From the NCBI GenBank assembly GCA_934140355.1, contig CAKPBH010000020.1, positions 1-24,654 of the forward strand: 24,654 bases of DNA, read 5' to 3'. Shown one piece after another: positions 1 to 7,335 of this stretch (position 1 is its first letter; each line of letters begins with the position of its first letter). The notes under the pieces were generated by a model. That model was not told where the DNA came from and made no database searches. It saw only the letters and a program-made list of their open reading frames with translations. A program made the translations under genes and the position numbers. Source of the stretch: an uncultured Bacilli bacterium. Its GTDB lineage: Bacteria > Bacillota_I > Bacilli_A > RF39 > UBA660.

Positions 1-26
1 CTAGTTGTTGCTTTAATTAAGCCCAT
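1..26 (-). CDS. 5' end of a gene running off the window (MGLIKATT...)
   Basis: An ATG at 26-24 on the minus strand is preceded by a good ribosome binding site (GGAAGGTGA, 31-39) and by a consensus-like promoter at 48-76. Eight codons are visible and give MGLIKATT. SPFH-domain proteins of Bacillota often begin with MGLIKA, and they can occur near zinc-ribbon membrane proteins like those further along this window. That identity is only a guess from six residues. The presence of a real start is well supported by the promoter and ribosome binding site. Confidence 0.6.
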
Positions 27-47
27 ATTTTCACCTTCCTTATCTTA

Positions 48-76
48 ATTATATAATATATTCTTTAAAATAACAA
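48..76 (-). promoter_or_regulatory. SigA-type promoter for the gene leaving the window at base 1
   Basis: On the minus strand TTGTTA (76-71), a 17-base spacer and a perfect TATAAT (53-48) lie about 20 bases upstream of the start codon at 26. It separates this gene from ruvB, so the two are probably not one transcript only. Confidence 0.7.
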
Positions 77-149
77 CTGGCAGTTTTTGTTTTTAGAAAA
101 AATTACTTATCTTCCACCAAACCTAAATTTAAGTATTTTAAGTGTCAAT

Positions 150-1142
150 TTATTTTTTTTCAATATTTAAGTGATGATAAGCTAAATCTGTTACCATTCT
201 TCCACGGGAGGTTCTTTTTAGAAGGCCTATTTGTAAAAGATAAGGCTCATATACATCTTCAATCGTAGAAGATTCTTCGCCAATGGATGAGGCTAAGGCA
301 TCGAGACCAACTGGTCCTCCGTTAAAGCGTTCAATGATAGAGATGAGTAAGTGGTAATCCGTATCATCTAGTCCTAGGCCATCTACTTTTAATCTTTTTA
401 GTGCATCTTTGATAATTTCTAGTGTTATGGTGTTACTTCCTGCTACTAGAGCAAAATCTCTTACTCTTTTAAATAAGCGATTGGCAACCCGGGGGGTTCC
501 ACGACTTCTTTTAGCAAGTTCTAAGGCCGCATCGTCTTCGATTTCCATCTTTAAAACACGTGATGTTCTTTTTACAATATTGTATAATTCTTCTTCGGTG
601 TAATAATTTAATTTAGCAATGATGCCGAAACGGTCTCTTAAGGGAGCGGATAAATCTCCGGCTCTCGTTGTGGCGCCAACTAAGGTAAATGGTGGAAGGT
701 TAATTCTGATATTTCTAGTTGAACCTTCGCTACCTACAACAATATCTAGACAAAAATCTTCCATAGCAGGATATAATATTTCTTCAATAAATCGAGGAAT
801 ACGGTGAATTTCATCAATAAATAAGACATCGTTTTCTTCTAATGTAGAAAGAATGGCGGCTAAATCTCCGCTTTTTTCAATGGAAGGACCACTGGCGGTT
901 TTGACATTACTTCCAAGTTCGTTCGCGATGATATAAGCAAGCGTTGTTTTTCCAAGACCGGGAGGACCATATAATAAAACGTGATCAAGCGGTTTTTTTC
1001 TGATAAGAGCACTTTTGATAAAGATATTCATATTTTCTTTTACATCCGTTTGTCCAATATATTCTTTTAAACTTTGGGGACGAATCGTCATTTCATCAGA
1101 ATCTTCTTTTAATAAATCACTGGTAATAATTCTTTCATCCAT
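150..1142 (-). CDS. ruvB: Holliday junction branch migration DNA helicase RuvB
   Basis: RuvB is the AAA+ motor that, as a hexameric ring loaded by RuvA, drives branch migration of Holliday junctions in recombinational repair. The 330-residue product has the usual family length. Walker A GPPGLGKTT is at residues 59-67, Walker B LFIDEIHR at 107-114, sensor GATTRAG at 156-162 and the LRDRFG arginine-finger segment at about 168-173. The C-terminal winged-helix part is present, with GGPVGLDALA and the family-typical EPYLLQIGLLKRTSRGR. The ATG at 1142 has AAAGGATG upstream. It has its own promoter (1193-1221). No ruvA lies beside it: the next gene upstream is DUF2752, so ruvAB is split here or ruvA is elsewhere. 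I see no convincing terminator after it. Confidence 0.97.
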   Translation of the reverse strand: MDERIITSDLLKEDSDEMTIRPQSLKEYIGQTDVKENMNIFIKSALIRKKPLDHVLLYGPPGLGKTTLAYIIANELGSNVKTASGPSIEKSGDLAAILSTLEENDVLFIDEIHRIPRFIEEILYPAMEDFCLDIVVGSEGSTRNIRINLPPFTLVGATTRAGDLSAPLRDRFGIIAKLNYYTEEELYNIVKRTSRVLKMEIEDDAALELAKRSRGTPRVANRLFKRVRDFALVAGSNTITLEIIKDALKRLKVDGLGLDDTDYHLLISIIERFNGGPVGLDALASSIGEESSTIEDVYEPYLLQIGLLKRTSRGRMVTDLAYHHLNIEKK

Positions 1143-1192
1143 TTTGTATTCACATCCTTTTTGCTTTTTCTTTATCTTTTCGTTACTTCTCT

Positions 1193-1221
1193 ATCTTAAC
1201 ATATGAAAAAAATACTGACAA
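1193..1221 (-). promoter_or_regulatory. ruvB promoter
   Basis: TTGTCA (1221-1216), a 17-base spacer, then TAAGAT (1198-1193) preceded by ATATGT, giving an extended -10 (TGn). It lies between the DUF2752 terminator and ruvB, about 50 bases before the start codon. Confidence 0.7.
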
Positions 1222-1235
1222 GTCATTTTTTTTAA

Positions 1236-1268
1236 TAAAAAGTTTAAGTCTAAAGTTAGGCTTAAACT
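1236..1268 (-). terminator. Intrinsic terminator after DUF2752
   Basis: AGTTTAAG (1268-1261) pairs perfectly with CTTAAACT (1248-1241). The intervening bases add an inner CTAA/TTAG pairing. A run of T follows on the minus strand (1240-1236). The DUF2752 stop codon (1269-1267) overlaps the outer stem. Confidence 0.75.
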
Positions 1269-1623
1269 AATGAATTATTGTTGGTTTTAAATAAGAAAAC
1301 ATACTAGTATTTCTTAGTACACCATAAAGTGCAACAACAAAAACAAGAAAATAACTGGCATAATTTTTATATTTTTTAGGAATATTCTTTGTCAGTATTT
1401 TTACGGGAATAAAGAAAACAAGGAGAAGAAATACTAAAGGGTTATAGCGAAATGCTTGGTAAAAATCTAATTTCAAAAGAGATAGAAACATTCTCGTTAT
1501 TCCGCACCCTGGACAATACAATTTGGTGAACTTGTGAAATAAACAAGGCAGATATATTTTTTTCATTTGGCAAAAAAGCAAAAGAAATAGGAAGAAAATA
1601 CTTCCTTTTATTTGGCCTTTCAT
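1267..1623 (-). CDS. DUF2752 membrane protein
   Basis: A small membrane protein of the DUF2752 family, recognised by the signature CPGCGITRM, here at residues 37-45 of the 118-residue product. It has hydrophobic segments near residues 5-18, 60-75 and 90-105. The function of the family is not known; the paired cysteines of CPGC are its hallmark. An open frame continues 13 codons upstream (to 1662), but those codons lie out of frame over the 3' end of the DUF4234 gene. I choose the ATG at 1623 because it overlaps the original DUF4234 stop in an ATGA junction (1623-1620), typical of translational coupling. No separate ribosome binding site is visible, so translation may depend on ribosomes arriving from DUF4234, and the premature stop there could lower its expression. 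Confidence 0.8.
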   Translation of the reverse strand: MKGQIKGSIFFLFLLLFCQMKKIYLPCLFHKFTKLYCPGCGITRMFLSLLKLDFYQAFRYNPLVFLLLVFFIPVKILTKNIPKKYKNYASYFLVFVVALYGVLRNTSMFSYLKPTIIH

Positions 1624-2087
1624 GATGCAGAGAAACGATTTAAGTCGCTTTGAATGAGGCAATTGCTAACAATTCCTAGGCCGAAGATTGATAAGACTAA
1701 ATAAAGAATAGAATTATCTCCTATTGCTAGGTTATATTTTTTTCCGGCTTATGCTAATTTGCGTCCCATTTGGTAATTCCAGTAAATTGCATAAATCCCG
1801 CAAGTGATAATGGTAAATAAAAGAGACATGGCACCACTAGAATACTCCTCATCGCTAATGCTATTAGATTCATCTGTCATCATAATAAACCAGTAAATAT
1901 TATAAATTCCACAGGTTACTAAAGATAAAATAACAGAGACGGCAATATTTCGATTGGGTAGAATGGGAATCGAATGGTTTGAATAACTCGCTTGATTCTG
2001 ATTCTCTCCTTCTAGTTTAGCTCCGCAATTATCACAAAAAGATGCACCCGCTACAATTTCCTTTCCACAATTTGGACAATACTTCAT
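1620..2087 (-). pseudogene. Zinc-ribbon DUF4234 membrane protein, interrupted by an in-frame TAA
   Basis: The gene starts at the ATG at 2087 behind AAGGAGTGATC. Residues 1-30 form a double CxxC zinc ribbon (CPNCG, CDNCG). Two DUF4234 hairpin units follow, each with the signature TCGIYxIYW. Translation stops at codon 113 (TAA, 1751-1749) after QMGRKLA. Without that stop the same frame continues for 42 codons (AGKKYNLAIGDNS, then YLVLSIFGLGIVSN, then LIQSDLN near the end) to TGA at 1622-1620. This tail is the third, expected C-terminal DUF4234 unit, so the full protein was about 155 residues. A single G-to-T change (GAA to TAA) explains it. It may be a fresh nonsense mutation, a sequencing error or a read-through site. 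The 112-residue product has two of three hairpin units and may still be made. Function of the family is unknown. Confidence 0.85.
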
Positions 2088-2114
2088 TATTGATCACTCC
2101 TTCTATACTTTTTT

Positions 2115-2143
2115 ATTATACCGTAGTTTTTCTATACAATCAA
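2115..2143 (-). promoter_or_regulatory. Promoter of the DUF4234-DUF2752 operon
   Basis: TTGATT (2143-2138), 17-base spacer, perfect TATAAT (2120-2115) on the minus strand, about 30 bases before the DUF4234 start codon and just behind the frr terminator. Confidence 0.75.
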
Positions 2144-2173
2144 TATAAATTGTTGGATAATTTTATTTTGGTG

Positions 2174-2201
2174 TTTAAAAAATGACAATTAGATTGTCAT
2201 T
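2174..2201 (-). terminator. Hairpin terminator after frr
   Basis: AATGACAAT (2201-2193) and ATTGTCATT (2189-2181) form a 9-base perfect stem with a three-base loop, followed by Ts. The frr stop codon sits in the loop. The stem is AT-rich, so termination may be leaky. Confidence 0.6.
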
Positions 2202-2737
2202 AATTCTTGTTCTTTTTCTTTTAGGGCTTCTTCTATTTTTTTGTTGTATTTATTGATAAGCTCTTGAACTTCTTCGTTTCCTTGTTTTTCAATATCTTCT
2301 GGTAGTTTTTCTTTTTTGATGTCGTTATTGGTATCTTGTCTAATGTTTCTTAGGGCAATTTTTGCTTCTTCAGCAATTTGTTTTACTTGTTTGACTAGCT
2401 CACGTCTTCTATCTTCTGTTAGAGCAGGAATGACTAGAAAAATGACTTCTCCATTGTTGTTTGGGGTAAGACCAATATTGGCTTCAAAAATGGCTTTTTC
2501 AATATCTCCTAAAATACTTTTATCGAATGGTTTTATTGATAACTGTCTTGCCTCTGGGATAGAAATATTGGCAAGTTGTTTTAGTGGGGTTGGTGCACCA
2601 TAATACTCTACCATGATGCCATCTAATATTCCTGGGTTTGCTCTACCCGCTCTTACATTAAGAAATCTTTTTTCCATGGAAGTAATTGATTCTTCCATTC
2701 TACTTTCACATTCTAATAATAATTCATCTAATTCCAT
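2189..2737 (-). CDS. frr: Ribosome recycling factor
   Basis: RRF works with EF-G to split post-termination ribosomes. The 182-residue product has the normal length and is recognisable throughout. Family-typical segments are RAGRANPGILDGIMVEYYG (residues 29-47), PLKQLANISIPEARQL (51-66) and the C-terminal helix RRRELVKQVKQIAEEAK. The ATG at 2737 has AAAGGTGA upstream. It usually follows pyrH and tsf, but here it stands alone with its own promoter and terminator, and the upstream neighbour is on the other strand. Confidence 0.97.
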   Translation of the reverse strand: MELDELLLECESRMEESITSMEKRFLNVRAGRANPGILDGIMVEYYGAPTPLKQLANISIPEARQLSIKPFDKSILGDIEKAIFEANIGLTPNNNGEVIFLVIPALTEDRRRELVKQVKQIAEEAKIALRNIRQDTNNDIKKEKLPEDIEKQGNEEVQELINKYNKKIEEALKEKEQELMTI

Positions 2738-2770
2738 ATTTTATTTCACCTTTCTTGTTTTGATAAATTT

Positions 2771-2799
2771 ATTTTAACATAAATTTATAGAAATAGGAA
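2771..2799 (-). promoter_or_regulatory. frr promoter (weak -35, extended -10)
   Basis: TTCCTA (2799-2794), 17-base spacer, TAAAAT (2776-2771) preceded by TTATGT. The -35 is poor, but the TGn extension and position about 30 bases before frr support it. It overlaps the region just upstream of the divergent membrane gene. Confidence 0.5.
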
Positions 2800-2818
2800 G
2801 TCTTTCATATACTTAAAT

Positions 2819-3181
2819 ATGAATAATGATAAAGAAAGAGAACTAAGAGTTGATGAGTGGATTTGGGTTATTTTTATTATTTTAAGTGTTTTTAATATCT
2901 TTGGAGATGAATTAGAAAAAAAGTTTTACCGAGAAAAAGATGTTTCGTCTAAGAATTTATCCAAAAGTATTTTTAATTTAACGGTTCTCGTTTCTTTCTT
3001 TATCTATGTTTATCTTTCTTATCGTAAATATCAAGTTTTTTCAAGGAATAAAACAGAAGGAAAGAAGACCGATATTTGTGAGATGAGATTTTTTGCCAGT
3101 ATCCTAGTGGTGATTGCTTCGTTTTTATATTTGTATTGTCAACTTACGGATAAGGAAGATGTTAATCCTTCTTTGGTTTAG
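2819..3181 (+). CDS. Small membrane protein of unknown function, possibly leaderless
   Basis: I do not recognise this 120-residue protein. It has three hydrophobic segments (about residues 13-28, 50-67 and 90-108), with charged stretches between them (EKKFYREKD, NKTEGKKTD) and a short acidic tail. It is the only plus-strand gene among minus-strand housekeeping genes, divergent from frr and convergent with rny. No ribosome binding site precedes the ATG at a usable distance; the nearest AGGAAG ends 18 bases upstream. A TATACT box at 2808-2813 would place transcription start close to the ATG, so the mRNA could be leaderless. The long open frame with sensible membrane topology makes it likely real. 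Confidence 0.65.
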   Translation: MNNDKERELRVDEWIWVIFIILSVFNIFGDELEKKFYREKDVSSKNLSKSIFNLTVLVSFFIYVYLSYRKYQVFSRNKTEGKKTDICEMRFFASILVVIASFLYLYCQLTDKEDVNPSLV

Positions 3182-3201
3182 AAAAATATGTGAAGGAAAA
3201 G

Positions 3202-3227
3202 AAAAATGGAAGTATTGTCCTTCCATT
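3202..3227 (-). terminator. Terminator after rny, between convergent genes
   Basis: AATGGAAG (3227-3220) pairs with CTTCCATT (3212-3205) around a seven-base loop and is followed by five Ts on the minus strand (3206-3202). The rny stop codon lies at its base. In the plus direction the hairpin has only a weak T-tract, so it may partly stop the 2819-3181 gene too. Confidence 0.75.
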
Positions 3228-4779
3228 ATTTGGCTTCTTCGGTTGCTCTTGTTTCTCTGATGACGGTTACTTTGATTGTGCCTGGATATTGCATTTCTGA
3301 CTCGATTTTCATTTTGATTTCCCTAGCAATTTGGTAACTTGTTAAATCGTCTACTTCACTAGGATTGACCATCACGCGAATTTCTCTTCCTGCTTGGACA
3401 GCATAGGCTTTTTCTACACCAGGGATAGATTTTCCGATTGTCTCTAAGGTTTCTAATCTTTGGAAATAATTTTCTGAAGTATCATTTCTAGCACCTGGAC
3501 GAGAGGCAGAGATGGTATCGGCAATGGCTACAATGGATGCAATCATACTTGTTGGTTCGGTATCCCCATGGTGAGATAAAATGGTATTAATAACGACTTC
3601 GTCTTCTCCATATTTTCTAGCAATTTCCGCACCAATTTGGACATGAGAGCCTTCCATTTCATAATCAATTGCCTTACCTATATCATGTAAAAGACCAGCA
3701 CGTTTGGCTAAATTAACATTTTCTCCTAATTCACTGGCAAGAAGGCCAGAAATATTCGCCACTTCTAGAGAATGTTGCAAGGCATTTTGGCTGTAACTTG
3801 TCCTAAAGTGTAACTTTCCTACCGTTTCAATTAATTCGGCATCCATCTTGCTAATGCCAAGGGAATAAATTGCCTCTTTTCCATATTCACGAATGGTTGC
3901 TTTGACATCATTACAAGTTTTGTCATAAACTTCTTCAATTCTACCAGGATGAATTCTGCCATCACTGATAAGGGACTCTAATGTTAATCTGGCAATTTCC
4001 CTTCTTAGGGGGTCAAAAGAGGAAATAACAATTGCTTCTGGGGTATCATCAATGATTAAATCAACACCTGTTACGGCTTCGATGGTACGAACATTACGTC
4101 CTTCACGACCAATAATTCTTCCTTTCATTTCATCATTTGGTAGAGAAATTACAGAAACCGTCTTGGTATTGGTAACGTCAGCGGCATATCGTTGCATACT
4201 ACTAATAATCATTTCTTTAGCGATGGTATCTGATTCTATTTTAGCAATCGATTCTTTTTCTTTGATATAAGTTGCTATTTCTTTAGAGATATCATTTTCG
4301 ACTCTTTTCATAATGGTATCTTTGGCTTCATTTCTAGTCAGTCCTGCAATGGATTCTAATTTTTCTAGTTCGCTTTTCTTTAATTCTTCCATTTCATCCA
4401 TTTTTTCTTGGATTTCTTTTTGTTTTTCTTGTAGAGAATTTTCTTTTTCATTGACCATATCTTCCCTATTTTGTAAGGCTAAGTCTCTTCTGTCTATGTT
4501 AGATTCTCTTTTTAAGAGTCTATCTTCTGATTCTTTTACTTCTTGTTTTTTTTCTTTGATTTCTTTTTCGGTTTCTAATTTTAATTTATGAATTTCTTCT
4601 TTGGTCTCCAAAATAGATTCTCTTTTGCTTTTTTCGGCCTCTTTTTTGGCTTCTTCAACAATACTTAAAGCGGTACTTTTACCACGTTTTATCTTTATTA
4701 TATTTAGGATAATCATGCCGGCTACGCCTAAAAAAATTCCAAGGAAAAATACTAAAATGGAGATTAATAGTGTATTCAT
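3226..4779 (-). CDS. rny: Ribonuclease Y
   Basis: RNase Y is the membrane-bound endoribonuclease that starts mRNA decay and processing in many Bacillota. The 517-residue product has the full family layout. An N-terminal membrane anchor covers residues 3-27, and a long charged coiled coil runs from about 33 to 155. A KH domain has GRIIGREGRN at 220-229. An HD hydrolase domain has H336 and the metal-binding pair H365-D366 in LLHDIGKA, plus LSHHGD at 401-406. The family C-terminal domain follows. The start at 4779 has GGAGGTGA close by. It is a single-gene unit with a consensus promoter. A RicA homologue, part of the RNase Y specificity complex in B. subtilis, is encoded in this window at 15062-15403. 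Confidence 0.97.
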   Translation of the reverse strand: MNTLLISILVFFLGIFLGVAGMIILNIIKIKRGKSTALSIVEEAKKEAEKSKRESILETKEEIHKLKLETEKEIKEKKQEVKESEDRLLKRESNIDRRDLALQNREDMVNEKENSLQEKQKEIQEKMDEMEELKKSELEKLESIAGLTRNEAKDTIMKRVENDISKEIATYIKEKESIAKIESDTIAKEMIISSMQRYAADVTNTKTVSVISLPNDEMKGRIIGREGRNVRTIEAVTGVDLIIDDTPEAIVISSFDPLRREIARLTLESLISDGRIHPGRIEEVYDKTCNDVKATIREYGKEAIYSLGISKMDAELIETVGKLHFRTSYSQNALQHSLEVANISGLLASELGENVNLAKRAGLLHDIGKAIDYEMEGSHVQIGAEIARKYGEDEVVINTILSHHGDTEPTSMIASIVAIADTISASRPGARNDTSENYFQRLETLETIGKSIPGVEKAYAVQAGREIRVMVNPSEVDDLTSYQIAREIKMKIESEMQYPGTIKVTVIRETRATEEAK

Positions 4780-4856
4780 AATTCACCTCCATTCTTTATC
4801 TTTGAATAGAAAATTAAATATTAAAAAATATTAATGATTAATTACTATACATATTC

Positions 4857-4885
4857 ATTGTATCTAGTATTTTCTTACTTGTCAA
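4857..4885 (-). promoter_or_regulatory. rny promoter
   Basis: Perfect TTGACA (4885-4880), 17-base spacer, TACAAT (4862-4857). It leaves an untranslated leader of about 70 bases, AT-rich and without a clear structured element. Confidence 0.8.
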
Positions 4886-4919
4886 GTCTATAAATATCTC
4901 TTTAAATTGGGGGACACAC

Positions 4920-4949
4920 AAAAAAATAGTCCTCATTTTTGGGACTATT
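4920..4949 (-). terminator. Terminator of the rpsP-khpA operon
   Basis: AATAGTCC (4949-4942) and GGACTATT (4932-4925) form an 8-base perfect stem with a nine-base loop, followed by seven Ts on the minus strand. It sits directly at the khpA stop codon and separates the operon from rny. Confidence 0.85.
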
Positions 4950-5198
4950 CTAATAAGTATCAATGTCAATTTTTACTTTTTTTCCAAGGTTTAGTGTAGA
5001 TGATGCTTGAACAATATTTCGAATGGAATGAATCGTTTTTCCATTTTTGCCAATGACTCTACCTAAATCACTTTCTGCAACTAGTACTTCGATATGTACA
5101 AAATCTTCTTCTGTTGTTTCGTACTCTTTTACCGAAACCGCTTCTTTTTCTTGACAAAGAAACTCTACAATTGTTTTAGTTAATAATACTAAATCCAT
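4950..5198 (-). CDS. khpA: KH-domain RNA-binding protein KhpA
   Basis: An 82-residue single KH-domain protein (YlqC/KhpA family). KhpA binds RNA, partners with KhpB/Jag in several Gram-positives, and influences cell division and sRNA-dependent regulation. The RNA-binding GxxG loop is in GRVIGKNGKTI (residues 46-56). It begins two bases after the rpsP stop, the conserved arrangement in Bacillota. In those genomes rimM, trmD and rplS usually follow, but here the operon ends with a terminator. Confidence 0.92.
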   Translation of the reverse strand: MDLVLLTKTIVEFLCQEKEAVSVKEYETTEEDFVHIEVLVAESDLGRVIGKNGKTIHSIRNIVQASSTLNLGKKVKIDIDTY

Positions 5199-5200
5199 AA

Positions 5201-5473
5201 TTATTTTCCTTGTTTTTGGTTGTGGAATTTTTCCATAATACCAGCTTTACTTAAAATATTTCTTACTGTATCTGTAGGTTGTGCTCCTGTTGCTAATCTC
5301 TTTAATGTTGCTTCTTCATCTACTTTAATCTCTGCAGGATTTTTAAGTGGATTGTAAGTTCCTAATTGTTCGATTACTTTTCCGTCTCTTGGACTTCTAG
5401 AATCAGCAACAACGATTCTGTAAAATGGTGCTTTTTTAGCGCCCATTCTTTTTAATCTAATTTTAACTGCCAT
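5201..5473 (-). CDS. rpsP: 30S ribosomal protein S16
   Basis: S16 binds 16S rRNA and is needed for 30S assembly. The 90-residue sequence is typical from the start: AVKIRLKRMGAKKAPFYRIV, then DSRSPRDGK and LGTYNPL. It has a strong ribosome binding site (AAGGAGGAG) and a promoter at 5504-5533, and it is co-transcribed with khpA. No ffh lies upstream. Confidence 0.98.
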   Translation of the reverse strand: MAVKIRLKRMGAKKAPFYRIVVADSRSPRDGKVIEQLGTYNPLKNPAEIKVDEEATLKRLATGAQPTDTVRNILSKAGIMEKFHNQKQGK

Positions 5474-5503
5474 ATTTTTCTCCTCCTTTTTTCTTGTGTT
5501 ATT

Positions 5504-5533
5504 ACTATAACATAAAAATACTTATCGTGTCAA
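5504..5533 (-). promoter_or_regulatory. rpsP-khpA promoter
   Basis: Perfect TTGACA (5533-5528), 18-base spacer, TATAGT (5509-5504), preceded by TTATGT. About 30 bases separate the -10 from the start codon. It lies right behind the lipoprotein gene, which has no clear terminator of its own. Confidence 0.75.
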
Positions 5534-5587
5534 CTTTTTTTTGTTACAGTTTTGACTTAGGAACCAAAAGTTTATTTTATCATTATG

Positions 5588-6232
5588 CTAAGATGCTCTT
5601 TCTATTTTGGTTTGATAAGTTCCTAGAAATTTGGAAGGATTACTTTCATCATAAACGAAAGCAGTTAGGTTGATGGGAGAAGAAATTTTATCAATATTCG
5701 TTCCCGAAACTAGTTTGATAGAGCTTAAAATTGTATCTTTATTATATTCCTCTTTTGTAATATGACTGTAACTTCCACTATGAGGAGTAATGTCATCATA
5801 AAGATAGACGATAATATCATCCGTAATTTTTTCCGCATCACTAGGGCTCAAGATTATTTGTTTGATTTCTCTATTCTCTATTTTGTAATCTAGCATATAA
5901 CCAATTTTTTTACCCGTTATATTTTGTTCATTTTGATATTGGTTCCATAGATTGATTTGATTTCCTGTTAAAGTAGGGTTATTGGTATAAAATACTTCTA
6001 GAGAAATAATATCTTTATACATTATAAGATTACTTGTATAAGTTGGGGTTATATTCCTTGTTCCCTCGATATTTTGATAAAGTCCTAGAGAAATTGATTC
6101 TTCTATCTTAGGCTCCACTACTTTTTTCCTGGAATTATTCTTTATTTGTTTTGTTTTAAAATTTTCTGACGCACAACCGAGTAAGACGGTAATTAATAAA
6201 ATTGTGCATAAAATAAACTTAAGATGCTTCAT
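5588..6232 (-). CDS. Lipoprotein of unknown function
   Basis: I place the start at the ATG at 6232. It yields a textbook lipoprotein signal: positively charged start (MKHLK), hydrophobic core and lipobox LLGC with the acylated Cys at residue 20. GGTGA lies 8 bases before this ATG. The open frame continues upstream to 6334 only because it crosses the end of the glycosyltransferase gene, which overlaps the chosen start by 14 bases. The mature part (about 195 residues) is preceded by a basic linker (NNSRKKVVEPK) and has beta-rich stretches, but I recognise no family. Co-transcription with the GtrB-like enzyme suggests a role at the outer face of the membrane linked to surface glycan assembly; that is inference from position only. 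Confidence 0.75.
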   Translation of the reverse strand: MKHLKFILCTILLITVLLGCASENFKTKQIKNNSRKKVVEPKIEESISLGLYQNIEGTRNITPTYTSNLIMYKDIISLEVFYTNNPTLTGNQINLWNQYQNEQNITGKKIGYMLDYKIENREIKQIILSPSDAEKITDDIIVYLYDDITPHSGSYSHITKEEYNKDTILSSIKLVSGTNIDKISSPINLTAFVYDESNPSKFLGTYQTKIERAS

Positions 6233-7160
6233 CACTAGATTCACCAATAATATAAATTGGACGTTTTTTGGTTTCAAGGTAGGTTTTGGATAAGTATTGT
6301 CCGATAATGCCCATACAAAATAGTTGAACGCCACTGCATAAGAAGATGATGCAAACTAGGCTCGGCCAACCACTGACAGGGTCTCCATAGACTAAAGTTT
6401 TGATGATGATAGCAATAATCATGATGAAAGAAATTAAACAAAATACGAGTCCTAATACTGCAGATAAGACAAGGGGTACGGTGGAAAAAGCGGTAATTCC
6501 GTCCAGAGCATAGATAAATAATTTCCAAAAACTCCATTTGGTTTCTCCAGCAACTCGACTGGTATTTTCATATTCTAACCACTTGGTTTTAAAGCCAACA
6601 AAACTAAACAATCCTTTCGAATAACGATTATATTCTTTTAATTCTAAAATAGCATTGACCATTTTTCGATTCATAAATCGATAGTCTCTGGCACCGTCTA
6701 CCATTTCTACTTTACTTAGACGATTGATTAGTTTATAAAATACTCTGGCACAAAAGCTTCGAATAGGTGGCTCTCCTTTTCTCGTTACTCTTCTGGTACC
6801 CACGCAGTCATAACCTTCTTTTTCGACTAGTTGGTACATTTCTTTTAATAATTTAGGTGGGTCTTGTAAGTCAGCATCCATAATAGTTACATAGTCCCCT
6901 TTTGCATGTTCTAGACCAGCATACATCGCTGCTTCTTTACCAAAATTTCTTGAAAAAGATAAGTACTTTACTCGTTTGTCTTTTTTTTGATATTCTTTTA
7001 ATACTTCTAACGTCTTATCTTTTGAACCATCATTTACAAAAATGAATTCAAAGTTTAGTTCTTTTAATTCCTTGCTTACTTTGTCAATTTCTTGATAGAA
7101 AAAAGGTAGGGCTTGTTCCTCATTGTAACAGGGAACAATAATGGATAATATTTTTTTCAT
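6219..7160 (-). CDS. GtrB/DPM1-like polyprenyl-phosphate glycosyltransferase (family 2)
   Basis: This GT2 family enzyme transfers a sugar from a nucleotide donor to polyprenyl phosphate at the inner face of the membrane. The lipid-linked sugar then serves outward-facing glycosyltransferases. The GT-A catalytic domain covers about residues 1-230. It has IVPCYNEE (8-15), VNDGSKDKT (42-50) and the metal-binding DADLQDP (95-101). KGEPPIRS and the NRYSKGLFSFVG segment are typical of the bactoprenol glucosyltransferase branch. Two membrane helices follow at about 235-262 and 270-300, as in GtrB/CsbB/YkcC proteins. Start 7160 has AAAGGAG upstream and a promoter at 7186-7214. A divergent GtrII-like enzyme and a GT-C-like protein nearby are plausible users of its product. 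No GtrA-type flippase gene is present. Confidence 0.88.
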   Translation of the reverse strand: MKKILSIIVPCYNEEQALPFFYQEIDKVSKELKELNFEFIFVNDGSKDKTLEVLKEYQKKDKRVKYLSFSRNFGKEAAMYAGLEHAKGDYVTIMDADLQDPPKLLKEMYQLVEKEGYDCVGTRRVTRKGEPPIRSFCARVFYKLINRLSKVEMVDGARDYRFMNRKMVNAILELKEYNRYSKGLFSFVGFKTKWLEYENTSRVAGETKWSFWKLFIYALDGITAFSTVPLVLSAVLGLVFCLISFIMIIAIIIKTLVYGDPVSGWPSLVCIIFLCSGVQLFCMGIIGQYLSKTYLETKKRPIYIIGESSDEAS

Positions 7161-7185
7161 CTATAACTACTCCTTTACTGAGTTC

Positions 7186-7214
7186 ATTGTAACATAGAAT
7201 TTATAAATAAACAA
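7186..7214 (-). promoter_or_regulatory. Promoter of the GtrB-like/lipoprotein operon
   Basis: TTGTTT (7214-7209), 17-base spacer, TACAAT (7191-7186) preceded by CTATGT (extended -10), about 25 bases before the start codon. Confidence 0.7.
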
Positions 7215-7335
7215 CGAAAATATTTATTAAATTGATGAAGAGAAATGTTCTTCACTATTTATTCTTTTCAATTTTTTTATTTTGTTGAAAATGAATTTAA
7301 AGGAAAGATATTTTTTAGAAAATGTTGACTTAGAA

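Noticed and set aside
1749..1751. TAA in the DUF4234 gene as a sign of a changed genetic code
   Set aside because: TAA ends most other genes in the window, so it is a normal stop here.
4052..4834. Three plus-strand open frames antisense to rny
   Set aside because: Serine/phenylalanine-rich shadows of the coiled coil and KH coding sequence.
4780..4856. Riboswitch in the rny leader
   Set aside because: The leader is AT-rich with no stable paired element or known motif.
6233..6334. Longer N-terminus of the lipoprotein
   Set aside because: It overlaps the glycosyltransferase 3' end and would bury the signal peptide and lipobox.
6274..6537. Second minus-strand open frame inside the GtrB-like gene
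   Set aside because: It overlaps a clearly conserved gene in another frame, has no family features and no ribosome binding site.
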